This document shows, one piece after another, positions 34,169 through 42,696 of a DNA stretch of 64,000 bases. Position numbers and translations under genes: made by a program. Origin of the DNA: an uncultured Collinsella sp. (GTDB lineage Bacteria > Actinomycetota > Coriobacteriia > Coriobacteriales > Coriobacteriaceae). Every line of letters begins with the position of its first letter. Position 1 is the stretch's first letter. The notes beneath the pieces were generated by a model. It searched no databases, was not told the DNA's origin, and saw nothing but the letters and a program-made list of their open reading frames with translations. The stretch is from contig CANNOC010000004.1 in NCBI GenBank assembly GCA_947507155.1, forward strand, positions 45,445 to 109,444, in the 5' to 3' direction.

Positions 34169-34255
34169 ATGTCCGGAAAGAGCGGGAAGGGCGCCGCGAG
34201 GGCGGTCCCGAGGGCCCACGGCAGGCGATCGGCGATTTCATGCAACTACGGCTGA
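34169..34255 (+). pseudogene. Orphan gene start, 28 codons
   Basis: GGAGATCGGAGG precedes ATG 34169 at ideal spacing, and the frame begins MSGKSGKGAARAVPRAHGRR, a basic, high-GC start typical of a phage or plasmid gene, but it stops after 28 codons. It probably marks a deletion joint: a promoter/ribosome-site fragment whose gene has been lost. It could also encode a tiny basic peptide. Confidence 0.3.
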
Positions 34256-34683
34256 AGTGTCTTTATGTGGTTCAGCGCACCCAACAGTACCGTTTGATTT
34301 CGCTCAAAGCATAAACGAAACCATGCATATATTCCCAAGGCAATCAGGCATGGCGTCACGAAAACCCCGGCAGCGATTGAATTGTTGCCCGCCCATGCAG
34401 ACAGACACCCTCCGACCGTAAGTGAGATGATCATGCTGATCACGCTGGGGGCCCAACTCGTATAATGCACCCCACTCACCGCCTGTTCGACTATTTCGCA
34501 TTTCTTTTTCAGGCTAATGTCCTCATCCACTTCACCAAGAGAAAAGTCCACTCCCGAAATTAAATCGAGCAATTCAGCCTCACTGTAGCCGCCTTCCTTG
34601 AATCTTTTAATGAAGAAACCTCCTGGTCCAGGCCCACAGATAGGACGGTTTACACGAAACAGTTCCTTATAGGCGATTCCCAT
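34246..34683 (-). CDS. Small hypothetical membrane protein
   Basis: 145 aa from ATG 34683 (AAGGAG 6-7 nt upstream). The N-terminal ~70 residues are soluble; two hydrophobic segments follow (about 77-98 and 101-122), then a short C-terminal helix. No family recognised. It overlaps the orphan start region at its 3' end. Its AT-richer composition differs from its high-GC neighbours, consistent with transfer. Confidence 0.55.
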   Translation of the reverse strand: MGIAYKELFRVNRPICGPGPGGFFIKRFKEGGYSEAELLDLISGVDFSLGEVDEDISLKKKCEIVEQAVSGVHYTSWAPSVISMIISLTVGGCLSAWAGNNSIAAGVFVTPCLIALGIYAWFRLCFERNQTVLLGALNHIKTLQP

Positions 34684-34770
34684 TGTTAACTCCTTAAAGT
34701 GCAGATGCTATTTACGCTATCGTTCTATCATTTCGTCCGGACAGATTTTTATCGGACCGTCGGCAACCGT

Positions 34771-35589
34771 TCACAAGGACATCCCGTTCAGTAACTCCCC
34801 GCGCTCCTCATACCCGCGCTCGAGCTTCTTCCCAAGCTCCGCAGCGCAGCGCTTCGTTTCCTCGGCAAACAGGTCATCGATAGCCCTGTCAATCCGCGTG
34901 CAAGTCTGCCGATGCTCGTCCTTCCAGGGCAGGTTGAGTCCCAAACTCGCGTCCCAATAGCCGCCGAGTTTGGCGTTAATTACTTCCTCGGGATACAGCA
35001 CGTCGCGGCGAATGTCCTCAACTACATCGTCCTCGTCCATATCGCAGGCCGCATCGCCCTGCTCGAGGAACTTGCGCAGCTCCTTTTGCGCCCGGATGTT
35101 GTTCAGCATGCGAACACACACCACGGCCAAAAAGCGATAACGTTCGCATAGATCCCACTCGCCTTCGAGCCATACGCGAAAGCCCAGCATTTCGCTCGCG
35201 GACTCATCATCCATCAGGATCAATTCCCACGGAAGCACATTGGCGAGTGCGTCCTCCCCCAGCCTTTGCACGCCGTCGCGCATAAAGATGCACGGCTCCA
35301 CGTCGTAATAGCCAAAACCGTGGCCCGCATCGCGACGATTGATGACATGCTTGGGCAACAGGATGATCTTGTCGCTGGGCTCGGGATCTATCTTCCGCAG
35401 CTTTTTGACCTTGCGGCGGGCGCGCTTTAGGCTGCGTTCGCTATCGCCACGGCCGCGGCCGTCCGGCTTGCCGCCGTATCGAAGGGCAACCTCACGCGCC
35501 AGGATCTTTGTGTCCGCAGCGCACAGCAGGTCGCTCACGGTGGGCAGGTCTTCCCACTCAATGCCATCGACGTCCCAAATCCTGTTCAT
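34771..35589 (-). CDS. Hypothetical protein downstream of the ClpP-like gene
   Basis: 272 aa from ATG 35589, which has GAGGT 5 nt upstream; ATG 35655 (8 bp after the ClpP-like stop) would add 22 residues but lacks a ribosome site. A basic segment near 50-70 (RSLKRARRKVKKLRK) is followed by a mixed alpha/beta region with VLPWELILMDDESASEMLGFR. No known domain. Its tight linkage to the ClpP-like gene suggests a substrate or adaptor role, which is inference only. Confidence 0.55.
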   Translation of the reverse strand: MNRIWDVDGIEWEDLPTVSDLLCAADTKILAREVALRYGGKPDGRGRGDSERSLKRARRKVKKLRKIDPEPSDKIILLPKHVINRRDAGHGFGYYDVEPCIFMRDGVQRLGEDALANVLPWELILMDDESASEMLGFRVWLEGEWDLCERYRFLAVVCVRMLNNIRAQKELRKFLEQGDAACDMDEDDVVEDIRRDVLYPEEVINAKLGGYWDASLGLNLPWKDEHRQTCTRIDRAIDDLFAEETKRCAAELGKKLERGYEERGELLNGMSL

Positions 35590-35663
35590 GTTCAACCTCT
35601 TTCTGGCTGTGAATTTACGCACTTGTTCGCCCTGCACAACGTACTTGTAAGGCATGCGCCCCG

Positions 35664-36266
35664 CTAGAGCGCCTTCTTGCTGGGCGCAATCACCTCGTCC
35701 ACCAGGCCCAGCTCCAGAGCGCGCCTGGCGTTGCACCAGCAGTCGCGCTCGGTGAGCTCGTGGAACTCCTGGGCGCTCAGGTTGCCATGCTCGGCCAGCA
35801 GCTCGTCCAGCTCGGCGCGCATGGCCGCTGTATGCTGGGCCACGATCTCGATATCGGTCTGCTGCGCCATGCCCATGCCGCCCATCAGTTGGTGGATGAG
35901 CACCTGCGTGTGGCGGTACACCTGACGGTGGTCGCCGCAGGCCAAGATCACCGCGGCCATCGAGGCCACGACGCCCTCGCCCACCGTGATCACGGGGCAA
36001 TCGAGCGACTGCATGGTGTCGATGAGCGCCAGCCCCGCCGTGACGCTGCCGCCCGGGCTGTTGATGATGAGGGTGATGGGCTCGGTCGCACTTTGATGCT
36101 CCAGCACCAGCATGGACTTAATAAGGCCGTTGCAGGTCGCATCGTTGACCTCGCCCTCCAGCAGCAGCACACGGCTGTTGAGCAGTTCGCTTGCCATATC
36201 GACAGCGGCAACACGGCCGTCCTTGGACTTCTTTATGATGCTGGGCTCACGATACATAACGGGCAT
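35664..36266 (-). CDS. ClpP-family serine protease, accessory copy
   Basis: 200 aa. All three catalytic residues are present: Ser102 in VVASMAA, His125 in LIHQLMGG and Asp174 in TERDCW, plus the INSPGGSVTAG handle strand. It therefore looks active as a proteolytic subunit that would need a Clp ATPase. No ATPase or tig/clpX neighbour is present, so this is not the housekeeping clpP locus; the setting, beside a conjugation coupling protein, is that of a plasmid or integrative element. ATG 36266 follows AAGGGAATTGCC. Confidence 0.85.
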   Translation of the reverse strand: MPVMYREPSIIKKSKDGRVAAVDMASELLNSRVLLLEGEVNDATCNGLIKSMLVLEHQSATEPITLIINSPGGSVTAGLALIDTMQSLDCPVITVGEGVVASMAAVILACGDHRQVYRHTQVLIHQLMGGMGMAQQTDIEIVAQHTAAMRAELDELLAEHGNLSAQEFHELTERDCWCNARRALELGLVDEVIAPSKKAL

Positions 36267-36313
36267 GGCAATTCCCTTCTAAACGGAATCGGTAAGGAGG
36301 CAAAAACTGGACC

Positions 36314-36342
36314 GCACGGCTTACGACTAACGGAAGCCGTGC
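36314..36342 (-). terminator. Hairpin between the coupling-protein and ClpP-like genes
   Basis: GCACGGCTT pairs with AAGCCGTGC over an 11-nt loop. On the minus strand a T-run follows only after about 8 nt (GGTCCAGTTTTTG), so it is a weak terminator or an mRNA-processing structure that would reduce read-through from the coupling protein gene. Confidence 0.4.
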
Positions 36343-36381
36343 GACAAAACATGCAAGATGGGGTACACAAAGCTGCAAGGG

Positions 36382-37866
36382 CTAATCCCTCAGCCACTTG
36401 GCAGCATTGGGATGATCGGCGCAAAAGTACTTCTTGGCGCGGAAGGGACGCATGCCGGTCACCTTGACCAGGCAATCGGTGCGGGGCATAAGCCCAACCT
36501 CGCCTGGGGTCATCACGCAACCGCGCACATCTACGGCAGTGCGCTCGGCGCCCACGTACTTGGTGCCCAAAACCGACTCGCCACACAGTTCGCTTATGTA
36601 GTTCTGCGTCGCGATGTTGCTGCCGCCGCCCATATAGACCAAACTATCGCAGTTATCGAGGATGGTAAGCGCCGTGGATTTGCCGTACACGACATCGAGC
36701 TGGCTCAGCGATTGCGCACACATCAAAAAGCTAATGCCGCGACTGCGCACAGTCGCAATGCTGCGCTCAAAATCGGGGATGCGGCCCACATTGGGAAACT
36801 CATCGAGCACAAACTGCACGCGACGCTGCAAATGGCCGCTGGGGCTGGCATCGGCACGGCGCTGGGCAAGGTTAAACAGCTGCTTAAGGGCAACGTTCGC
36901 AAGCCATGCATTAGCCGAATCGTTGTCGCTCACCTTAAGATCGATCATGCGCTTGCCCTCGTCAATACGATCAAGACGCATCTCGTCATTCTCAAAAACG
37001 CGCATGAGCTGAGGCGTCTTAAGCCGCGAGATAGTTGCATTGAGCGTGATCAGAATACTCTTAAGCGTCCTATCTGCCGCACCTCGAAAATCGCGATACT
37101 GCTCAACGCCATACAGATCAGCGTTCTCCGCACCAAACTTATCGAGAAACTCCCTGGACTCCACCTCTTCTACAAGGTAGTCCAACGGGAATCGCCCCTC
37201 ACCATCTCCCGTAACCTTGATGAGCGCAGCCAGTTTAAAGACGTTGTTCATCTTAAGGTAGCGGCGCGGGGCATTGGGGTCCTCACCCGGCGTAAGGGTG
37301 CCGGCAAGGGTCTCCAGGAGGAACAGGATTCCAACAATCGCTCGAAGCAGCAGGTCGCTCGCGTTATTCCAGAACGGATCATACCTAAGGCTACGGCCGT
37401 CAGGATCGACCCCCTCCATGATTGCCGCCACTGTGGTGGGGATATCCTCGACATCCATCACGTAACGCAGAGGGTCGTATCCGGCCGACTGCTCGGGATT
37501 AACAGTATCGAGAACCGTTACCTCGTAGCCGTCCTCTTCAAAGCCTTTCCCCGTACGGCGCAGCAGCTCACCCTTGGTGTCTGTGACCACATAACAGCAT
37601 TCGTGGTGATTGAGCAGGTTGGGCAAAATGAAACTCGCCGTTTTGCCGCTGCCGGTACCTCCAAAGGCAAAAACATTGTTGGACACACTCGTCTCCCAAT
37701 GCTTGTCGTCCTCGCAGAACGCCACCGTGGCACCCTGCGCCAGGATCACGTCGCGCTGCTCATCGCCGGACGACAGCGCCCGCATCTCCTCCTTAGTCGC
37801 CCACTTCTTGGTCTGATACTCCGTTTGCTGCGCGGCCTCGTAGCCGTACATCTTGATGACTGGCAT
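36382..37866 (-). CDS. VirD4/TraG-type coupling protein without N-terminal membrane anchor
   Basis: 494 aa. Walker A FGGTGSGKT (68-76) and Walker B VQFVLDEFPNVG (near 353) with the SRGISFLMCAQSLSQL motif typical of type IV coupling proteins, the ATPases that bring DNA to a conjugation pore. The usual N-terminal transmembrane pair is absent: the protein starts about 65 residues before Walker A and the start is soluble. No relaxase, VirB4 or other mating-pore gene is in the window, so this is a remnant or a coupling ATPase with another job. ATG 37866 follows AAAGGGG. Confidence 0.88.
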   Translation of the reverse strand: MPVIKMYGYEAAQQTEYQTKKWATKEEMRALSSGDEQRDVILAQGATVAFCEDDKHWETSVSNNVFAFGGTGSGKTASFILPNLLNHHECCYVVTDTKGELLRRTGKGFEEDGYEVTVLDTVNPEQSAGYDPLRYVMDVEDIPTTVAAIMEGVDPDGRSLRYDPFWNNASDLLLRAIVGILFLLETLAGTLTPGEDPNAPRRYLKMNNVFKLAALIKVTGDGEGRFPLDYLVEEVESREFLDKFGAENADLYGVEQYRDFRGAADRTLKSILITLNATISRLKTPQLMRVFENDEMRLDRIDEGKRMIDLKVSDNDSANAWLANVALKQLFNLAQRRADASPSGHLQRRVQFVLDEFPNVGRIPDFERSIATVRSRGISFLMCAQSLSQLDVVYGKSTALTILDNCDSLVYMGGGSNIATQNYISELCGESVLGTKYVGAERTAVDVRGCVMTPGEVGLMPRTDCLVKVTGMRPFRAKKYFCADHPNAAKWLRD

Positions 37867-37903
37867 GGCGTGACCCCTTTCTTGTCCGTGGCGTTAGTGG
37901 TTG

Positions 37904-38821
37904 TTAAGCAATGCGATCGTCGCCGTCGTCCTCATTGAGCTGTGCCGAGTGCGGCGACTTGGTCGCGTGACCGATCAGGCGCTCGGCCTGCGCCAGATAA
38001 CTCTCGCGAGCAGCAGTTGAGACCGTTGTGTCGCCCAGGTACGCAAGCAGTGCATGGATCATCAGCTTGTCAAGCAGGTCGTAATCTTTATGATGCTTGA
38101 TATTGAGGAGATAGCGATTTTCGAGTCCGTGTACTTTGTTGGTCAAATCGATTTCCATCTTTTCCTCCATGTAATAAAAAGTGTGTCGTTCGTCCAAAAG
38201 TGCCTCAAACGGGCGTTTGACGCATAACTCAAAGTTGAAACGCGGACTCGTATCGAACACGCGTCGCTGCACCTTGAGGTAGCGCTTATAAAACATGACG
38301 GCATCATCTTCATCCGCCGTAAAGCCACGCGATCCATCGCGGTGCAGCCGGTCGCATGGCTTTCTGCCATCGGTATGGCGCACGAAGGAGGACGGGATAT
38401 AGGCACCCTGCTTGGTGCTGTACTTCATCCCTGTCGCAACTTCCTCGAACAAGAGAACACCAGCCGATTTAAAGCCCGCAGTACGCCCGTGCCTAAACAT
38501 ACTCACCACAGTCGCTACACTGCCTATGCGGCTATCGCGCGGGGGAAAATACAGTGGCAGCAAAGCGAGTGTCGCGGCAGTCAAAAGTTCGCGGGCCTCG
38601 TGTACATCGGCTCGATACTGCTCGGGCACCAGCCCGGGAATATCGGGCGAGCGCTCTTCCAGCACGCCAACGAGCGATTTGGCCAGGCGCTCGACGTTCT
38701 TCTCGCCGCAGTACGGACACGGAAGAGACCGTTCTACCTTTCCGTTCATTTCGCACATGTCGCGGAGATCCTCGTCGATCGCACTGAGGAATGCCTCGTA
38801 GATGTTGTCCCGTTTCTTCAT
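37904..38821 (-). CDS. Hypothetical protein with N-terminal zinc-finger-like motif
   Basis: 305 aa. CPYCGEKNVERL near residue 35 is a single CxxC; no second pair is obvious. The rest is mixed helical, with a basic middle region and a negatively charged tail (NEDDGDD). It begins the leftward group that includes the coupling protein (37-bp gap). No family recognised; partnership with the coupling protein is suggested only by position. Confidence 0.55.
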   Translation of the reverse strand: MKKRDNIYEAFLSAIDEDLRDMCEMNGKVERSLPCPYCGEKNVERLAKSLVGVLEERSPDIPGLVPEQYRADVHEARELLTAATLALLPLYFPPRDSRIGSVATVVSMFRHGRTAGFKSAGVLLFEEVATGMKYSTKQGAYIPSSFVRHTDGRKPCDRLHRDGSRGFTADEDDAVMFYKRYLKVQRRVFDTSPRFNFELCVKRPFEALLDERHTFYYMEEKMEIDLTNKVHGLENRYLLNIKHHKDYDLLDKLMIHALLAYLGDTTVSTAARESYLAQAERLIGHATKSPHSAQLNEDDGDDRIA

Positions 38822-39062
38822 GAATGTTTCTTTCTATCCGGTTTCGGGTGTTTGGTGTAAGTCTGTTCTAAGTTTTAGAATGCTCTGAGGTATGGATGAT
38901 GACAATCGACCTAACCTGCAGCTTCGTTAGTGAAATCACCCTGCTTGATAGCGCGGTTTGCCTAAAGGCTGTGTAGCGATTGCATCAAGCAGTTGGTATT
39001 GAGTTGGTTTTGGATTGCTTCGAGGATAGCACAGTAGGCTGTTCTCGTCATTAGAAATTTTT

Positions 39063-39110
39063 AAATTTTTCTGCTATTATATAGCCCACCAAGAAGAAAG
39101 GGCTCTATAC
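39063..39110 (+). promoter_or_regulatory. Extended -10 promoter and ribosome site of the HsdM/HsdS-like gene
   Basis: Within an AT-rich block after a 240-bp stretch holding nothing else recognisable, TGCTATTAT (extended -10) lies about 35 nt upstream of the ATG, and AAGAAGAAAGGG provides the ribosome site. The divergent gene at 38821 has its own AT-rich leader in the same 289-bp gap. Confidence 0.5.
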
Positions 39111-40544
39111 ATGCGTGAAACAACATCATTGCCACGTCTCACCGCCGCCGCCCTCTCGCGCGCGCTTAACCTAGAACAAGGCAGCCGCCTACTCACCGTT
39201 CGCCTACCTGGCGCCATCGGCTGCGAGGCGCTTCGTGAATGCTTCAGGCTGAACGGCAACGGCGTACCTAATATTTGCGAACTTGAGCCCGGCAAGCAGA
39301 ACACGGGCAATGACAACGCGGCGCCGGTGTTTATCGATGCCACAGCTTGCGTTCGCAAACGTTTTCGCGAAATCAACAGCGCATGTGAGGCGCTCATTAA
39401 TGATCTGGAGCCTGGCTACCTGGGCTTCTGCGATTGGGAGGCCTATCTCTGGTGCCTGTATGCACTAGCCCTCTCCGGTCGTACTCGAGCCGCCGTACTG
39501 CTGCCGTTCGAGTCTTTGGACAACGCCGAGCAGGCACGCGCGATTCTGTTGCGCGAGGGGCTCGTCGAAAGCGTCCTATATCACCCGCTCGCCGAATCTC
39601 CGATGCACGGCATGTACGCACTTATTGTATTGTCGACGGGAAATCGCAGCGTTTCATTCCGCAATGCCGCCACGCCCATGCCACGCCTTCGGTTTGCCGA
39701 CGGGGCTCGCTACCCCAATCTTCCCTTGGCTTTCTCCCCTGACTGGAGCGGCATCGAGTGCGACTCACGCAAAACGGTTTCCATTGAAACCGTCGAGCTC
39801 GAAACGCGCAAGCTACTCCAACACCACGCCGCGCTCTCCAAAGGCAGGGTTGGCCTGATCTCCGTAGCTCAAAACTACAGCGCAACGCTCGGCGACAGCT
39901 TTATGCGCGTGGTGCCGTTTATGCCCCGAGACAGCACCACCTCGGATGACATCGACGCTGTCGAGGTGCGCCGCATTTCATCTCAGGATTTCCGCAACGG
40001 CAATTTGCTGCCCAAGGATGTTGCGGAAGGCGCGTCGGAGCTGGATTCCGAACCTGTAAAGGTAAGTCCAGACGTGTTGGCTCGTTACGAGCTTCGTTGC
40101 GGCGATATCGTCATGCCGCGCATACTCGGTCGTTACGGCGCGTCGAACCTACTTGTGGTCGGCATCGATGATGCAAAGCAGCATCTAGTTGCCTCGCACA
40201 ACACCACCGCCATTCGCCCGGCGATTCCAACGATGACCGACGAGGAGCGCATGGTGTATGCAGAGATGGTCGCGGCGTACCTCACCGACGGCCATGGGTC
40301 CATAGTTTTGCAGGTATTGTCCGACAATCAGTACAGCCACGCCATCCGCCCTACCGATCTGTTCGAGATCGAAGTCCCACCAGCACTCGACCCGCGTACG
40401 CGCGAGTATAGCGAATCCATCAATCGCTTTGCCGAGGTCGTAAGGGCCAAGAAACAAGCCGAGGCCGCTGTCGCCCAAGCCCAGCGCAACCTCGAAGCCG
40501 CAAAGAAGGCCGTTACTCAGGTGGTCGACCAGGCCTGTGAGTAG
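39111..40544 (+). CDS. Degenerate N6-methyltransferase/HsdS-like chimera (solitary type I specificity protein)
   Basis: 477 aa. Residues ~90-180 resemble the late part of an HsdM fold (RTRAAVLLPFESL, then a GLVESVLYHPL ... MYALIVLSTG segment), but neither the SAM-binding FxGxG nor NPPY is present, so it cannot methylate as it stands. Residues ~265-430 look like a target-recognition domain of HsdS type (RRISSQDF, YELRCGDIVMPRI, HNTTAIRP, YLTDGHGSIVLQVLS, FEIEVPPAL), and a C-terminal helix (~435-475, EAAVAQAQRNLEAAKKAV) resembles the HsdS conserved region. No hsdR or full hsdM neighbours exist. Possible roles: DNA-binding regulator, specificity donor or relic. Confidence 0.65.
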   Translation: MRETTSLPRLTAAALSRALNLEQGSRLLTVRLPGAIGCEALRECFRLNGNGVPNICELEPGKQNTGNDNAAPVFIDATACVRKRFREINSACEALINDLEPGYLGFCDWEAYLWCLYALALSGRTRAAVLLPFESLDNAEQARAILLREGLVESVLYHPLAESPMHGMYALIVLSTGNRSVSFRNAATPMPRLRFADGARYPNLPLAFSPDWSGIECDSRKTVSIETVELETRKLLQHHAALSKGRVGLISVAQNYSATLGDSFMRVVPFMPRDSTTSDDIDAVEVRRISSQDFRNGNLLPKDVAEGASELDSEPVKVSPDVLARYELRCGDIVMPRILGRYGASNLLVVGIDDAKQHLVASHNTTAIRPAIPTMTDEERMVYAEMVAAYLTDGHGSIVLQVLSDNQYSHAIRPTDLFEIEVPPALDPRTREYSESINRFAEVVRAKKQAEAAVAQAQRNLEAAKKAVTQVVDQACE

Positions 40545-40569
40545 CGCATACATAGGCAGTAGAAACGTC

Positions 40570-40608
40570 TTAAGCCGGCGGCAGGAACTAATCCTGCCGC
40601 CGGCTTAA
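40570..40608. terminator. Bidirectional terminator between convergent genes
   Basis: A perfect 17-bp stem (TTAAGCCGGCGGCAGGA and its complement) with a 5-nt loop ACTAA. It serves the rightward HsdM/HsdS-like gene and the leftward AbiEii gene. Confidence 0.85.
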
Positions 40609-40617
40609 CTATCTAGC

Positions 40618-41508
40618 CTATTCCCATCCCGTGGTCTGAGGATTCCATTTGCGCACATTCGCCGAATGATTAAAGCACGGTGTATACAACCGATTGACGA
40701 CCCCTTCTGCCCCAGCAATGTTCCCCGCGAGATCAAGTACCCCCGCCTGCCTCGCCATCTTTATGTACTGCGCAGAACCATTTTGTTTCCACCAGAGAGG
40801 CGCCACGAACTCTTCCGGCATTGCCACCTTGCGGGCAGATGCTTCTTTCTCGACCCTCTCGACAAGCGTAGTCCCATCGACGAAGCAAGTTTTCGCGTAC
40901 ACCAAGATGTCGACTATATCCTTGATTCGCGAAGAGGCACGGCCCTCATGCATCTCTACCATTGCGAGCAATTTATCTGCAAGGGCACTCTCCACTCGGC
41001 ATACTCGATAGTCGCAGACTGGGAGCCCCTCAATATTCAAACGATCGATCGGCGCAAGAACCTCAGGCTCAAGTCCCCGCACTTCATCAATTACCAAGTC
41101 AATTGAAATTGGCTGCAGCTTCTTGGTTCCCATAAAGGGGGTGAACCACACCTTCGCACCACACCGATACTCATCTTCTTTTTTGATCTGCTCTGCACGA
41201 TCAAAGACAAACGAAACGAAATCCTCCAGATCAATCGAAGCCGCCCGCGCCAGATCGGCAACAGCCTCTTCGAGGCTCTCCTCTTGAGCAACCAAGTCAA
41301 TATCTCTTGTGACACGCGCATCGAGTGTTCGCGCCAGGACGCTTTGGCCACCCTTGAGTACAAAGCGGCCGTCATCTTCTGAAAAAACGCGACATAGGAA
41401 GCGATGAAAGTAGAAACCGACGATCGCCCGATTAGTATCCATCGGCGATTCTCTTGCGGCATCCCTAACAGCCATCTCCAGTGCGGCAGGTGTTTTGTAC
41501 TTCACCAT
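40618..41508 (-). CDS. abiEii: AbiEii-family nucleotidyltransferase toxin
   Basis: 296 aa. The DNA polymerase beta-like nucleotidyltransferase core is visible as KGGQSVLARTLDARVTRDIDLV (near 48-69): GG-x-S/A followed by the catalytic D-x-D. A second conserved Lys-rich element ESALADKLLAM with R/D-rich surroundings follows near 175, as in AbiEii toxins, which inhibit growth by adding nucleotides to tRNA or a similar acceptor. It is 15 bp downstream of the antitoxin gene. Confidence 0.9.
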   Translation of the reverse strand: MVKYKTPAALEMAVRDAARESPMDTNRAIVGFYFHRFLCRVFSEDDGRFVLKGGQSVLARTLDARVTRDIDLVAQEESLEEAVADLARAASIDLEDFVSFVFDRAEQIKKEDEYRCGAKVWFTPFMGTKKLQPISIDLVIDEVRGLEPEVLAPIDRLNIEGLPVCDYRVCRVESALADKLLAMVEMHEGRASSRIKDIVDILVYAKTCFVDGTTLVERVEKEASARKVAMPEEFVAPLWWKQNGSAQYIKMARQAGVLDLAGNIAGAEGVVNRLYTPCFNHSANVRKWNPQTTGWE

Positions 41509-41523
41509 GTCCTCCGTTTTTCA

Positions 41524-42147
41524 TTACTCGTTCAGCGCCGTCAACAAGGGCATCATCAACTCGCGTCGTTTGGCGGTTTTAGAGTTCTCCTCTACAAGAT
41601 CTTTCAGCCGCTGTATCTCGAGCCCTCGCCCAAGCGCGTCGTTATAGGCATCGATAATTAATGAGGGGTCCTCGCAATCGAGGCAAAGATCAACAAGCGT
41701 GCGCTCGGGTTTAGTTACCGGCAGGCCGTCGAGCCAGACGATGTCCTGCTCAGCGATCTCGCGCTTTGCAAAAGAAAGGGATTCGTTTCTCGTATTGATG
41801 CGCATGGGCGCGGTCATCCTGTAGGGGGACAGATAGAAATCGCCCATTTGCTGTAGGTTCGCCGCTGTCGTACCGCTCACGGCGATGCCATCCCACTGGC
41901 GTTTTCTCTCCCACGCGCAAAGGGAGGGATTGGTGAGTTTCCAAAAAGCGTTGAGCTCGTCAGTGTCTCGGCGCTGCGTGCCCGACATCCGGTAGGCGCC
42001 GTGGCATATCCGTTCAAGACGCCCCACGCGGCATGAGTGTGCCAGTGCATCTCGAGAGATGTCCATACGAGCCGCCTGGGCTGTGGTGAACACGCCCTCA
42101 CTCTCGGAAAGCTCGCTTATCGCCGTTATGTTGCTAAAGTACTTCAT
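41524..42147 (-). CDS. abiEi: AbiEi-family antitoxin and autorepressor
   Basis: 207 aa from ATG 42147. The N-terminal winged helix (GVFTTAQAARMDISRDALAHS, with LERICHGAYRM in the wing) is the AbiEi_4 DNA-binding type; the C-terminal domain (WLDGLPVTKPERTLVDLCLD, then DAYNDALGRG) is the AbiEi antitoxin domain. I chose ATG 42147 over a longer frame because the DNA-binding domain starts there. No Shine-Dalgarno site precedes it, but TACAAT lies about 6 nt upstream, which suggests a leaderless mRNA. Confidence 0.88.
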   Translation of the reverse strand: MKYFSNITAISELSESEGVFTTAQAARMDISRDALAHSCRVGRLERICHGAYRMSGTQRRDTDELNAFWKLTNPSLCAWERKRQWDGIAVSGTTAANLQQMGDFYLSPYRMTAPMRINTRNESLSFAKREIAEQDIVWLDGLPVTKPERTLVDLCLDCEDPSLIIDAYNDALGRGLEIQRLKDLVEENSKTAKRRELMMPLLTALNE

Positions 42148-42182
42148 GTTGCAATTGTAGGATATTCTCATGCTTTTGCAAC
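42148..42182 (-). promoter_or_regulatory. abiE promoter and operator (leaderless start)
   Basis: On the minus strand GTTGCAA at the outer edge and TTGCAAC next to the ATG form an inverted repeat with 21 bp between arms. Inside it, TTGCAA (-35) and TACAAT (-10) are about 16 bp apart, and the ATG begins about 6 nt after the -10. AbiEi antitoxins are known to repress their own promoters through inverted repeats, so this layout fits an autoregulatory site. Confidence 0.6.
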
Positions 42183-42267
42183 GTGATTTTGATTCCCTAT
42201 GACCGGCGTGCTTTGCGTACCCCTTTTCTGCCACCACTTTGTCATCGGCCCACCATCCCCTGCTATC

Positions 42268-42448
42268 GAGGTCTAATACTTTTCCGCGAAGTGAACGTCT
42301 GTTTTTGGACCCCTGGAGCATCCGCATTTTTCAACGGCATAAACGCAGGATTCTGGCATCAAAGCCGCAGGAAACGGCACCTCTAAAGTGTCGATGCTTC
42401 GGGGGTCCGATTTAGCTCGTTCACTTCTCGGGAAAAGTATTAGACCTC
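42268..42448. mobile_element. MITE-like element, copy 1
   Basis: 181 bp bounded by nearly perfect ~30-bp terminal inverted repeats: GAGGTCTAATACTTTTCC then CGAAGTGAACG at the left, the complement at the right. A second copy lies at 45341-45520. It is too short for a transposase. The interior is shared between copies with about four fifths identity. It sits between abiE and the DUF4342 gene; the remaining ~250 bp to the next gene holds only an AT-rich promoter stretch near 42565-42595. Confidence 0.75.
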
Positions 42449-42696
42449 TTCGGCAGCAGCCCAAAAGGTGAGTCGTTTCTCCCCCGCGCAACCCAATAGA
42501 CACATTCCGCTCCTCCCTCACACCACCCAAAAACTCATCCAACATTAATCTTGGCTCAAGAATCGCTTAATCTATAACCTGCACTATAGAGTTCGACCGA
42601 GGGCGGGGCGGCACCGCGCAACGCAGGCCGCCGAACGCAACGCTCGCGCCCGGGTAGATCGCCCGGCGTCGCGCCCATCGAACGAAAGGATAGGTC

